DNA from: Thermoplasmatales archaeon SW_10_69_26
GTDB lineage: Archaea; Thermoplasmatota; SW-10-69-26
Assembly (NCBI GenBank): GCA_003009755.1
Contig: PXUB01000023.1
Coordinates: 1-59,661 of the forward strand
DNA: 59,661 nucleotides
Direction: 5' to 3'
Shown: piece after piece, positions 31,389-39,589 of the stretch
Position numbering within the stretch: the first letter of the stretch is position 1
Layout: each line of letters starts with the position of its first letter
Program-made: the position numbers and the translations under genes
Notes under the pieces: generated by a model
Databases searched by the model: none
Told to the model about the DNA's origin: nothing
What the model saw: only the letters and a program-made list of their open reading frames with translations

Positions 31389-33245
31389 CTAGCGCTCCAG
31401 GCGCTCGATCATCGAGTCGTACAGCTGCTCGCGCTCGGCGTCGGCCGTGTTGCGCAGCCGCTGGAGGATGAGCTCGGGCGTCGAGCGGGCGACGACATCC
31501 ACCTTCGGTGTGCGGTCGACGATCAGCTCGTTGTCCTCGTCGAGGCCCTGGGCTTCGATGCCGTCGGTGCGGGCCTCGACGTGCTCGAGGATGTAGGGTG
31601 CAAGGTGCGTGACGAGCACGGCCGGGGCGTCGCGCTCGTCGAGGCGGTCGACGACCTCGGCCAGGATCGCGGCGGCGGCCTCGAGCTCGGTCATCGCCTC
31701 GAGCTCGTCGGCGAGCACGAGCACGTCCTCGCCGTCCAGCAACAGGTCCTCGATCGTGCGCAGGAACCCTTCGAAGGCGCCGGCGCCGAGCTGGCGCGGA
31801 CGCTCGTAGTAGGCCATCCCGTCGAGCAGGGGCACCTCGGCGTCGTCGGCGGGTACCGGCAGGCCCAGGTGCGCCAGCCAAGCGATCTGGGCCAGCGTCT
31901 CGATGAGCGTCGTCTTCCCGCCGCTGTTGGCGCCCGTGAGCAGGGCCACGCCCTCGGGCAGCGGATAGTCGACGCGGGTGCCCTCGGGGCGGATGTCGAG
32001 GTGGAGGGCGCCCTCGACGGAGAAGGTCTCCGCCGGCTCGGGCACGTCGAGCTCGAGATCGCGGGCGGCGCGGGCGACGGCTTGCCAGCGATCGAGATCG
32101 ATCGCTTGGGAGACCATCGCCTCGACGCCCTCGCGGTGCTGGCGGACGGCGGCGGCCACGTCGCGAGCGGCCCCGTAGCGCTCGATGGCGCGGTCCTGGC
32201 GGACCTCGCTGCGCAGGCGCTCGAGCCCCTCGGGGTCGACCTCGAGGGGGTACTCGTCGCTGAAGGGAGCGCCGACGAGCCCGGTCTCGTCCTTGAAGCG
32301 CTCGCGGGCCTCGGCTTGGGCCTCGGAGATGACGGTCTGGACGGCCTGGCTGTGGCCGCCCTGCATGACTTCGAGCACGTCCTGGCCGCTGATCGAGACG
32401 TCCTCGATCTCCTGCTCGACGGTCTCGTTCGCCAGCTCGACGCACTCGCGAGCGATCTCCTCGAGGTCGGGCGGCTCGGCGACGGCCTCGGCCTCGAGCG
32501 CGTCGAGGATCGGCGTGGCGTGGTCGTCGACGTCGAGCAGGTCGGCCAGGCTGGCCAGGGCCTCGAGCAGCTCGCGGTTCGTCTCGGCCCAGGCGCGGTC
32601 GGCCCAGGGCACCGCCTGCCATCCTTGGCCGGCGGTGATGTGGACGCTGCCGGGCGGGGTCGGGCCGGTGGTGGCGGCGAGCACGACGCCGTGATGGTCC
32701 ACGGTGTCGGTCTCGGTGGCCACCTCGACCCAGCGGTCGAGGTCCTGGGCGCGGACCTCCTCGAGCGCGGGCCCGTCCTCGATGAGGACGGCGACGTCGC
32801 GTTCGGGCTGGGGTCGGGGCTGGCTGGGGTGGTCGACGCCCTCGAGCGCCTCCACGACCGTGTCGAGGTCGGCGTCGGCCAGGTCGTCGAGGCGCTGGCG
32901 AGCCTCGGCGAGCCGGTCCTCGAAGGTGGTCTCGTCCGTGGCGGGGACGAGCGTCTCGAGCTGGGCGCGGCCGAGGTTGGTGACGGCGCGGTCGAGGAAC
33001 GGTTCCAGCGCCTCGCGGGTCAGCGTCTCGGCGTCGTCGGTGACGAGCCAGTCAACCTCGTCGCCGCGGTGGGCCTGCACCATGCGCACAGCGCGTCGAC
33101 GGCTGATGCCCTGGACGCCGCTGAGCTGGGCGACGTCGCCGCGGTCGAGGGCGGCGATCAGCTCGTCTCGGCCGCCCAGCGAGCGTTCCAGACGCTGGAG
33201 GAGCTTGTCGCCGATGCCGGGGAGATCGATGCCCTCCTGCGTCAC
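31389..33245 (-). CDS. MutS-like ATPase with N-terminal helix-hairpin-helix
   Basis: 618 residues. The first ~60 residues form a helix-hairpin-helix pair (DLPGIGDKLLQRLERSLGG, AQLSGVQGISRRRAVRMVQA). Two long coiled regions follow. The C-terminal ABC-type ATPase has Walker A GANSGGKTTLIETLAQIAWL near residue 440, a signature region QLGAGAFEGFLRTIEDLL, Walker B DVLVLADELEAMTE near residue 500, and the H-loop VLVTHLA. The mismatch-recognition domain of MutS and the Smr domain of MutS2 are not seen. It is an archaeal MutS-related protein possibly acting on recombination intermediates. GTG start 27 nt from a cttaag box. Confidence 0.88.
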   Translation of the reverse strand: MTQEGIDLPGIGDKLLQRLERSLGGRDELIAALDRGDVAQLSGVQGISRRRAVRMVQAHRGDEVDWLVTDDAETLTREALEPFLDRAVTNLGRAQLETLVPATDETTFEDRLAEARQRLDDLADADLDTVVEALEGVDHPSQPRPQPERDVAVLIEDGPALEEVRAQDLDRWVEVATETDTVDHHGVVLAATTGPTPPGSVHITAGQGWQAVPWADRAWAETNRELLEALASLADLLDVDDHATPILDALEAEAVAEPPDLEEIARECVELANETVEQEIEDVSISGQDVLEVMQGGHSQAVQTVISEAQAEARERFKDETGLVGAPFSDEYPLEVDPEGLERLRSEVRQDRAIERYGAARDVAAAVRQHREGVEAMVSQAIDLDRWQAVARAARDLELDVPEPAETFSVEGALHLDIRPEGTRVDYPLPEGVALLTGANSGGKTTLIETLAQIAWLAHLGLPVPADDAEVPLLDGMAYYERPRQLGAGAFEGFLRTIEDLLLDGEDVLVLADELEAMTELEAAAAILAEVVDRLDERDAPAVLVTHLAPYILEHVEARTDGIEAQGLDEDNELIVDRTPKVDVVARSTPELILQRLRNTADAEREQLYDSMIERLER

Positions 33246-33269
33246 GGGAGGCGAACAACCGACCCCCGA

Positions 33270-33275
33270 CTTAAG
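33270..33275 (-). promoter_or_regulatory. TATA-like box of MutS-like gene
   Basis: cttaag centred 27 nt before the GTG at 33245; leaderless spacing. Confidence 0.5.
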
Positions 33276-33317
33276 GGGCTCGCTCCGGGATGCGAGGGGT
33301 GCGATGCGTTCGCCTCC

Positions 33318-33833
33318 TCACAGGCGGTCGCGGATCTGGACGAGGACGTCGTGCTGGTTCTCCAGGTGGCGGTTGACGTCCTCGCGCATCCCGCCGAGAT
33401 CCTCGTGGATCCGGTCGAGCTTGGCCCCGTTGCGGTCGAGCTTGGCGCCGTGGCTGTCGCGGATCTCATCGAGCTTGGCGCCATGGCTCTCGCGGATCTC
33501 ATCGAGCTTGGCGCCATGGCTGTCACGGATCTCGTCGAGCTTGGCGCCGTGGCTGTCGCGGATCTGGTCGAGCTTGGCACCGTTGCTGGTGACGCCGTTG
33601 GCGACCGCGCGGACCTGGTCCTTGGTGGCGTTGATGAGCAGGGCCAGGACGCCGGTCGCGACGCTGGCGACGGTGCCGAACGTGATCAACAGCTCGCCGA
33701 CGTCGTTCCACCAGCCGGCGCGTTCGCCGGCGACGCCGAGCAGCGCGAGCCCGAGACCGACCGCTGCGAGCAGCCACAGCAACCGCTCGAGACGGTTCAG
33801 GTCCACGATGAATTGTGGGATCCGAACACGCAT
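33318..33833 (-). CDS. Membrane protein with tandem-repeat coiled coil
   Basis: 171 residues. Two membrane helices at the N terminus (LLWLLAAVGLGLALLGVAG and LLITFGTVASVATGVLALLI) are followed by a helical tail made of an 11-residue repeat, SHGAKLDEIRD, present about four times with partial copies at both ends. The hendecad spacing predicts a right-handed coiled coil that would oligomerise the protein at the cytoplasmic face. The tail ends LGGMREDVNRHLENQHDVLV. No family recognised. ATG 33831-33833. Repeats can change copy number, so length may vary between strains. Confidence 0.7.
   Translation of the reverse strand: MRVRIPQFIVDLNRLERLLWLLAAVGLGLALLGVAGERAGWWNDVGELLITFGTVASVATGVLALLINATKDQVRAVANGVTSNGAKLDQIRDSHGAKLDEIRDSHGAKLDEIRESHGAKLDEIRDSHGAKLDRNGAKLDRIHEDLGGMREDVNRHLENQHDVLVQIRDRL
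33414..33584 (-). repeat. 33-bp tandem repeat inside coding sequence
   Basis: About five consecutive units of 33 bp (each containing gtcgagcttggcgcc followed by gtggctgtcgcggatct or variants) encode the 11-residue coiled-coil repeat of the gene 33318-33833. The first unit is shortened by 15 bp. High similarity between units suggests recent expansion. Confidence 0.85.
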
Positions 33834-33997
33834 GAAGGTTGCGGGGAGGGGTGAACGTATCCGTCTTGTCCGGCGCTGGCGCCGAGAACCGACGCCCTCG
33901 CGGGGGGCGGTTCGGGGTTGGAAACGTTTAGGGCCTCGGCGCGCCTGGCTGGGCCGATGGCCGAGGCTCGCGGGGGTGCATCGGGATCCGCGTCGTC

Positions 33998-34903
33998 GTG
34001 ATGGGGGCCGGCGCGATCGGGTCCATGCTGGGGGCTCGGTTGGCCGACGAGCACGACGTGACCTTGATCGGGCGCGAGGCTCACGTCCGCGCGATCCGGG
34101 AGCGTGGGCTCGAGGTGACCGGCCACACCCAGCGCACCGTCGACGTGGACGCCCGCACGGACGCCCACGAGTTGGATCCAGCCGACGTGGTCTTCCTCAC
34201 AGTGAAAGCCTACCAGACCGAGCAAGCGCTGGCGGACGTCGAGCCGGCGATCGGCCCCAACACGTTCCTCGCAACCCTGCAGAACGGCTTGGGCAACCTC
34301 GAGCAGCTGGCGCGCCGCGTCGGCGAATCGCACGCGATCGGCGGCACGACGAGCCACGGCTGTCTCTTCCACGGCCCCGGCCGCGTCGAGCACACGGGCG
34401 TGGGCGACACCGTGATCGGTCCGATCGCGCCCCCCGACCGCCCGGCCCACCACCAGCTGGCCGAGGCGTTGACCGAGGCGGGCATCGAGGCCGAGGTCGC
34501 CGCCGACATCCGTCCCCAGCTGTGGGCCAAGGCGGCCGTGAACGCGGCGATCAACCCGGCGACGGCGATCGCCGGGCTGCCCAACGGCGCTCTGCTGGAC
34601 GTCGACGAGCTCGAGCGGTTGCTCGAGGCCGCCGCCCGCGAGGTCGAGGACGTGGCCCGCTCGGAGGGCATCGAGGTCGAGGAGGGCGCCTGGGTCGACC
34701 GGGCTCGGACGGTGGCCAAGCAGACCGCTCGCAACCGATCGAGCATGCTTCAGGACGTCGAGCGCGGCCGCCGCACCGAGATCGACGCCATCTGCGGGCG
34801 CGTCGTCGAGGTCGCACGCCGCAACGGCGTGCCGGTGCCGCGCAACCAGACGCTGCACGGGCTCGTGAAAGGGATCGAGGCGACGCGCACCTATGACGGG
34901 TGA
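33998..34903 (+). CDS. panE: Ketopantoate reductase (2-dehydropantoate 2-reductase)
   Basis: 301 residues. Reduces ketopantoate to pantoate with NADPH for coenzyme A. Rossmann loop GAGAIGSMLGARLADEHDVT, LTVKAYQTEQAL, TLQNGLGNLEQLARRVG, GGTTSHGCLFHGPGRVEHTG, catalytic lysine in LWAKAAVNAAINPATA and the late NRSSMLQDVERGRRTEIDAI all fit. The normal start is odd: GTG 33998 cuts the first beta strand, whose residues (IGIRVVV) are encoded just upstream in frame but without a start codon. A promoter-spaced ATG at 33957 lies in another frame and would join after a one-base change in the ggggg run. Pairs in pathway with the ligase at 15615. Confidence 0.9.
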   Translation: MMGAGAIGSMLGARLADEHDVTLIGREAHVRAIRERGLEVTGHTQRTVDVDARTDAHELDPADVVFLTVKAYQTEQALADVEPAIGPNTFLATLQNGLGNLEQLARRVGESHAIGGTTSHGCLFHGPGRVEHTGVGDTVIGPIAPPDRPAHHQLAEALTEAGIEAEVAADIRPQLWAKAAVNAAINPATAIAGLPNGALLDVDELERLLEAAAREVEDVARSEGIEVEEGAWVDRARTVAKQTARNRSSMLQDVERGRRTEIDAICGRVVEVARRNGVPVPRNQTLHGLVKGIEATRTYDG

Positions 34904-36275
34904 GGTCCGCTCGGGGGCGGCCACCCGCACCGCCGTCGTCACGGTCGCCATCGCACTCGTCCTGTTCCTGGGCAAGCTGGCAGCCGCGTGGACCTCCGGT
35001 TCGGTGGGCCTGTTGTCGACGGCCGTCGACAGCGGCCTGGATCTGGGGATGAGCCTCGTCGTGCTGGCTGGCATCCGGTTGGCGCAGATCCCCGCCGACC
35101 CCGAGCACCCCTACGGTCACGGCAAGTTCGAGAGCGTCGCCGGGCTCGTGGAGGCCGGCGTCCTGGCCGCGGTCGGCATCCTGGTCGGCACCGTCGGCGT
35201 GCTGCGCGTGCTCGATCCGGACCCGGTCACGCTCGACGCGTGGATGGTCGGCGTGCTGCTCGTGTCGGCGCTGGTCGGGGCCGAGCGCGGCTACACCCTG
35301 CACAAGGAGGGCCAACGCCACGGCTCGGCTGCGCTGTCGGTCGACGCCTGGCATTACGCGACCGACGTCGTGACCTCGCTCGTCGGCCTGTTGGGAGCCT
35401 GGCTGGCCACGCAGGGCTGGGCGTGGGCCGACGGCGGAGCCGCGATCTTCATCGGCGGGTTCCTGGCGGCCGGGAGCCTCCACGTGGGATGGCGTGCGGC
35501 CGGGGATCTGGTCGACAGGGTTCCGCCGACGTTGACCGAGCGGGCGGCGGCCGCGATCCGGTCGGTCGCCCGGGTCGAGAACGTCGACCAGGTGCGCGTG
35601 CGAGGCGCGGGCCCGGACACGTTCGTCGACGCCACGGTCGACATCCCGCGCTCGCTGGGCCTCGAGCAGGCCCACGAGGTGATGGACCAAGTCGAGGCTC
35701 GCGTCGAGGAGGAGCTGGGCGGAGCCGACGTCACCGTGCACGCGGAGCCGGTCGCGGCGAGGGAGACGGCGATCGCCGAGCTCAAGGTCCTCGCGGCCCG
35801 GGACCCCGACGTTGTGGGGATCCACGAGATCCTCGTCGACGAGATCGGCGACGAGCTGTACGTCGACTGCCACGTCGAGGTCGCCGAGGACGTGACCCTG
35901 CGGGAGGGGCACGAGATCGCTCACCGGTTCGAGGCGCGAGCCAAGCGCGAGGTCGAGGCCGTCGCCGGGATGCGGACGCACATCGAGCCGGCTCCCCACG
36001 ACCCGCGGGAAGGCCAGGATGTCACCGACGAGCACGACGACCTGGTCGCCGCGATCGGCAAGGCGATCGAGCAGGGCCCGTTCACGGGCCGAGGCTCGAT
36101 CGCGCTCAAACGCGTGCCGCCGAACCTCGAGGCGGTCGTGGCCGCCCGGTTGCCGGGCGAGACGGAGCTCGAGCAGGCCCACCGTGCGGCGCACGAGCTC
36201 GAGCACGAGCTGCTGGGCGAGATCGGCGGGCTCGACCGGGTCGTCGTCCACATCGAGCCCGAGGAGAGCCCATAG
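34893..36275 (+). CDS. CDF-family metal cation transporter with extended C terminus
   Basis: 460 residues. Six membrane helices; metal-site motifs STAVDSGLDLG in helix 2 and SVDAWHYATDVVTS in helix 5 (Asp/Asp and His/Asp pairs); the HPYGHGKFE loop. CDF proteins export zinc, iron or manganese by proton exchange. Most members have one cytoplasmic dimerisation domain; here about 250 residues follow the membrane part and appear to hold three ferredoxin-like copies (about 210-290, 292-375 and 380-458), each with a TERAAAAI/LEQAHE-type helix and an IEP-like ending. Overlaps panE by 11 nt. Confidence 0.88.
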   Translation: MTGEVRSGAATRTAVVTVAIALVLFLGKLAAAWTSGSVGLLSTAVDSGLDLGMSLVVLAGIRLAQIPADPEHPYGHGKFESVAGLVEAGVLAAVGILVGTVGVLRVLDPDPVTLDAWMVGVLLVSALVGAERGYTLHKEGQRHGSAALSVDAWHYATDVVTSLVGLLGAWLATQGWAWADGGAAIFIGGFLAAGSLHVGWRAAGDLVDRVPPTLTERAAAAIRSVARVENVDQVRVRGAGPDTFVDATVDIPRSLGLEQAHEVMDQVEARVEEELGGADVTVHAEPVAARETAIAELKVLAARDPDVVGIHEILVDEIGDELYVDCHVEVAEDVTLREGHEIAHRFEARAKREVEAVAGMRTHIEPAPHDPREGQDVTDEHDDLVAAIGKAIEQGPFTGRGSIALKRVPPNLEAVVAARLPGETELEQAHRAAHELEHELLGEIGGLDRVVVHIEPEESP

Positions 36276-36286
36276 GTTCCCCGAGG

Positions 36287-36326
36287 GAGTACGTCTCCGA
36301 GCCCCGCGAAGAGACGTACGAACTCC
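36287..36326. terminator. Hairpin between convergent genes
   Basis: gtacgtctc (36289-36297) and gagacgtac (36311-36319) form a perfect 9-bp stem with a 13-nt loop; gagt and actc outside extend it with a bulge. It sits 11 nt after the transporter stop and before the end of the convergent regulator gene, as a two-way terminator would. Confidence 0.5.
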
Positions 36327-36389
36327 GTGACCAGCCCAGTCGATCGGCCTGGGACCGTCGAGGGCGGCTCTTGGAGCTCCCGGCGGGGC

Positions 36390-37577
36390 CTACGCCACCA
36401 CGGCCTTGGCTTCCTGCGTGACGCCGACCTTCTGGCAGCGGCCCTCGCGCTCGCGCGTGACGACGCCGGCGTCCTCGAGCTTCTGCAAGTGCCAGCTGAC
36501 CAGCGCCGCCGAGTAGCCGAGCGCCTTGGCCGCCTCGGCTTGGCTGGCGCCGGGATTGTCGGCGTAGAACTCGGCGATGCTGCGCGCCTTGTCGTTCTCG
36601 AGGGCGGGCAGGATCGCCTGCTCGGAGTCGGAGACCTCGCCGGGCAGGAAGAAGCACCGCTTCCCGTTGGTCTTCTCGGAGGTGACCAGATCGGCCTTCT
36701 CGAGCTTGCGCAGGTGGTGCAACAGCGTGCCCCAGCTGGCGTCGAGCTCGCGGGCGAGCTCGCTGAGGTGGATGCCCGGATCGTCCTCGATCGCCTCGTA
36801 GATCGTCTGGCGGGCCGGATGATCGAGGAGCTCGTCGCGCTTGATCCGGGTGTAAAGCGGAGCCAGGCCCGGCGCCCAGCGGAGGTAGCGCCAGGCGCGC
36901 GTGTACCAAGCGGCGCTGCCGGCGGCCGCGGAGCCGCCCGCGGCGGCGGAGGCGGCGATGGCTTGACCCTTGCGGGTCTCGGGCCAGGCGGCTGCGAGGC
37001 CCTGGCCGAGGTCGACGGTCACGGACGCGATGCCGGCGCCCAGCCAGACGACGCCTTCGCCGAGGCGGGTGCCGGCCCAGGTGATCGCGGAGCCGGTGGT
37101 GGCGAGCCCGCCGACGACGAGGCCGGTCGTCTCGACGGCGAGCCAGGCGGTGGCCTCGCCGACGGCGACGGCGGCCGTGGCGATCTGCGTGCCGGTCCAG
37201 CCGGCGGCCGTGCCGACGGCCGAGCCGGTCCAGGTGGCGGCGGAGGCGATCGCCGAGCCGGCGACGGCCAGGGCGTGGCCGGTGGCCTCGGCAGCTGTGG
37301 CGATCGCGTCGCCGACGGCGGCGAGCGAGCCCGAGATCTCGTCCAGCGCGGAGGCTTCCTCGCCGGCGTCGTCCGTCTCGGCCTCGGCGGCCGTCACCAC
37401 GTCTTCGGCTCCCGCGTCCACGTCGACATCGCTGGTGCTGTCCTCGACCTCCTCGGCGCTGGGCGAGCCGGCCATCCCGAGGCCGGCGACCGTCACCACG
37501 AGCGCGAGCGCAGCGAGCCACGTCGACGCATGGCGGAAGCCGGTCATCACGGACCAGCCCGCTGACGAGTTCATCAA
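36390..37577 (-). CDS. Membrane-anchored double winged-helix regulator
   Basis: 395 residues. An N-terminal hydrophobic segment (ASTWLAALALVVTVAGLGMA) works as signal or anchor. Then comes an acidic stretch, then ~120 residues of Ala/Gly/Thr-rich helices with a recurring TWTG/GWTG/TWAG pattern that could span the membrane several times. The last ~145 residues hold two winged helices: LLDHPARQTIYEAIEDDPGI..SWGTLLHHLRKLEKADLV and NPGASQAEAAKALGYSAALV, then SWHLQKLEDAGVV (each segment about 15-20 residues). This make-up would let a membrane or exterior signal act on DNA. Similar proteins occur in Thermoplasmatota. The ligand is unknown. Confidence 0.78.
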   Translation of the reverse strand: MMNSSAGWSVMTGFRHASTWLAALALVVTVAGLGMAGSPSAEEVEDSTSDVDVDAGAEDVVTAAEAETDDAGEEASALDEISGSLAAVGDAIATAAEATGHALAVAGSAIASAATWTGSAVGTAAGWTGTQIATAAVAVGEATAWLAVETTGLVVGGLATTGSAITWAGTRLGEGVVWLGAGIASVTVDLGQGLAAAWPETRKGQAIAASAAAGGSAAAGSAAWYTRAWRYLRWAPGLAPLYTRIKRDELLDHPARQTIYEAIEDDPGIHLSELARELDASWGTLLHHLRKLEKADLVTSEKTNGKRCFFLPGEVSDSEQAILPALENDKARSIAEFYADNPGASQAEAAKALGYSAALVSWHLQKLEDAGVVTREREGRCQKVGVTQEAKAVVA

Positions 37578-37741
37578 TCTTGGGGTACGGTCGTTTGACG
37601 GTGGAGGAGAACCGATACCTTGCCGACCAGAACGACGGACAGATGACGGATGGTATACCTATTCCCCGTAACGGAGACGGTCCCGCCGGCTGCTCGGCCG
37701 CATCGGGCCCGCAGGGGGAGGCACCGTTGCGGTGAAGTAGG

Positions 37742-38002
37742 ATGGGCTGCTTGCCGGCGGTGATGCGACTGGTCACCCGGGACAGCGACGGCAAGCCGGA
37801 CACGCCGTTGTCCTTCTGGATCGGGCTGGTCTTCGTCGGGACAGCGGTCGGTTTCGAGGCGGCCAACATCGGGCCCGGCGGGTTCCAGATCACGCCGACC
37901 TTCGGGGACATGGGCATCAACATGTTCCTGTTCATCACCGGGCTGACCGCGCTCGTGCCCGGCCTCTTCCTCACGCTGGTGCGGGACCACGAGGAAGCCT
38001 AA
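37742..38002 (+). CDS. Small membrane protein with two helices
   Basis: 86 residues: a polar N terminus (MRLVTRDSDGKPDT), helix 1 (LSFWIGLVFVGTAVGFEAAN), a Gly/Pro-rich loop, and helix 2 (MFLFITGLTALVPGLFLTLV) ending in a charged tail. No family recognised. It is divergent from the membrane-anchored regulator gene; the 164-nt space between them contains a gtatac box near 37652-37657 that may be a promoter. Confidence 0.6.
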   Translation: MGCLPAVMRLVTRDSDGKPDTPLSFWIGLVFVGTAVGFEAANIGPGGFQITPTFGDMGINMFLFITGLTALVPGLFLTLVRDHEEA

Positions 38003-38104
38003 GTCCTACCCCCGACGCGACGGGCCCGGCGGTCGGCGGTCGTCGGTGCCTGGCCATCGCAGATGGAAACCCTCTTGAGGCCGGTTACCGCATCCCTCCC
38101 TGGG

Positions 38105-38368
38105 ATGCACGAGATGGACGCCCGCCGAAAGAACCAGCTCCTCTTCTACCTGGACATCGTGGCCCTGGGTCTGGGCGCCGTCGCGCTCGTCACGCTGGTC
38201 CACGATGCCTTCCAGGCCGGGTACGCCAGCCAGGTCGCCTCCGCCGCCCTCGGCGACTACCTGTGGCGGATGGTCGCCGAGATCGGCGTCGTCGCCGTCG
38301 CGCTGGTGTACTTCCTCACCCGGTTCTTCCGGATCCGGATCCGCGAGCTCTCCAACCCCTGGGGCTAG
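38105..38368 (+). CDS. Small membrane protein with two helices
   Basis: 87 residues from ATG 38105; ATG 38063 is in frame 14 codons earlier. Helix 1 is LLFYLDIVALGLGAVALVTL and helix 2 MVAEIGVVAVALVYFLTRFF, ending in a basic tail (RIRIRELSNPWG). Unrecognised. Lies on the same strand as the previous small membrane gene, 102 nt downstream, within a group of membrane sensor and channel genes. Confidence 0.6.
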   Translation: MHEMDARRKNQLLFYLDIVALGLGAVALVTLVHDAFQAGYASQVASAALGDYLWRMVAEIGVVAVALVYFLTRFFRIRIRELSNPWG

Positions 38369-38377
38369 GGGCTCGCT

Positions 38378-38620
38378 CACAGAGGACACCGAGCCCCCAA
38401 GCCACAGAGGCAGGCATGGCCGGAGAGGAGGCTGAGACCCCTGGCGAGCCGGGCCACTGTGCTTGAGGGGACCCTCCCCGTTCCTCGCCCGGAAGCTCCG
38501 AATCCGTCACCGGGCGGCCCTGATGTCCTCTGGCCATCTTTGCCCGCCCGCCGTCTTCCGCTCGCGCTCTACTTCCTCCCCTCTGTGGGATCCTCTGCGC
38601 CTGTGGGCCTCCGTGGTCGG
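38378..38620. repeat. CACAGAG-type inverted repeat pair
   Basis: Left arm 38378-38416 (cacagaggacacc...gccacagaggcagg) and right arm 38574-38620 (cctctgtggg, cctctgcgcctgtggg, cctccgtgg) are reverse-complement in style, separated by about 160 nt without a gene. Same type as the pair around 12383-12994. Confidence 0.6.
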
Positions 38621-38663
38621 GTTCGTCCCTGCGTGCCCTCCACGAGGCTCGTCCTCCCCGAGG

Positions 38664-39539
38664 CTACCCTTCGTAGTCGTAGGCCGGCCGGAACACCGAG
38701 CCGCCCCTCTGCCGGTACTCCTTCTCGCGGACGCGGTCGCTGAGCTCGTCGAGCACCTCGTCGATCGATTCGCTGACGACCTCGTTGAGCTCCTCGCTTT
38801 GCAGCGTGTGGATGACGGAGTCCAGCGTGGCGTCGGTGACCTCGCGGACGAGGCGCTTGCCGGGGCGCGTCCGGACGAGCACGCCCACCCGTGGGTTGTC
38901 CTCGAGGGCGTTCCGGACGGACCGGTGGATGTTCTCGCGATGGTCCTCCATCGAGTTGCCGACCGTCTCCGTCCAGCGGGCGCGCATCATCGGGTCCCGC
39001 AGCGTGCTGATCGAGGTCAACACGATCGGGTCCGTGATCTCCTCGAGCAGCACGCCCTTGTAGTGGTTGATCAGCCCGCGCACCAGGGCGTAGGACCAGT
39101 CGCGCTCGGGGACGTTCTCCATCGGGTAGGTTTCGACGACGTAGATGCGGAGCAAGCGGACGAGGCGGACGGCGCGGAAGCCCCAGTGGGCGATCGGCAC
39201 CATGCCGACGAGCTCGTACCAGTGGTTGCGGGTGTAGGCGAGCTTGCTGGTCGCCTGTCGGACCTCGCCGAGGAACTCGAGCGCGAAGATCCCGAGGATG
39301 ACGAGATCGATGGCGACGATCGTCGTCTCGGCGTAGCCGGGCAGGAAGTCGGCGTACACGTCGCGGGCGACCAACAGCAGGATGTCGAGGACGGCCAGGC
39401 CGACCATCAGCCAATCGCCGGCGTTCACGGGTTCGAAGCCGCGGGACAACAGGTCGCCGAGGTCGCCGCCGTGGTTGCCGCGTTTCTGCACTGGCGACCA
39501 CCGACGGCCCTCCGCCTCGGGCTCGACGGGTCCAGACAT
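38664..39539 (-). CDS. Pore-less voltage-sensor-like membrane protein
   Basis: 291 residues. After a polar N terminus come four hydrophobic helices: WLMVGLAVLDILLLVARDVY, TIVAIDLVILGIFALEFLGE, a short WYELVGMVPI, and an S4-like basic helix FRAVRLVRLLRIYVVE with Arg every third residue. This resembles the S1-S4 sensor of voltage-gated channels, but no pore loop or TVGYGD filter follows. Instead there is a ~150-residue soluble helical domain (PMMRARWTETVGNSMEDHRE, LDELSDRVREKEYRQ). It may be a voltage-responsive regulator or permease. Start ATG 39537-39539. Confidence 0.75.
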   Translation of the reverse strand: MSGPVEPEAEGRRWSPVQKRGNHGGDLGDLLSRGFEPVNAGDWLMVGLAVLDILLLVARDVYADFLPGYAETTIVAIDLVILGIFALEFLGEVRQATSKLAYTRNHWYELVGMVPIAHWGFRAVRLVRLLRIYVVETYPMENVPERDWSYALVRGLINHYKGVLLEEITDPIVLTSISTLRDPMMRARWTETVGNSMEDHRENIHRSVRNALEDNPRVGVLVRTRPGKRLVREVTDATLDSVIHTLQSEELNEVVSESIDEVLDELSDRVREKEYRQRGGSVFRPAYDYEG

Positions 39540-39589
39540 GCGCAGGGCTAGGCCACGGGGCAGCAAGAAGCCGGCGGTCCAGGCTGGCG

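Noticed and set aside
33414-33584. Regular 33-bp repeats as a CRISPR array
   Set aside because: Units are contiguous without unique spacers and code for an in-frame coiled coil; no cas genes are present.
38664-39539. Calling this a potassium channel
   Set aside because: No pore helix or filter follows the S4-like segment, so only the voltage-sensor resemblance is claimed.
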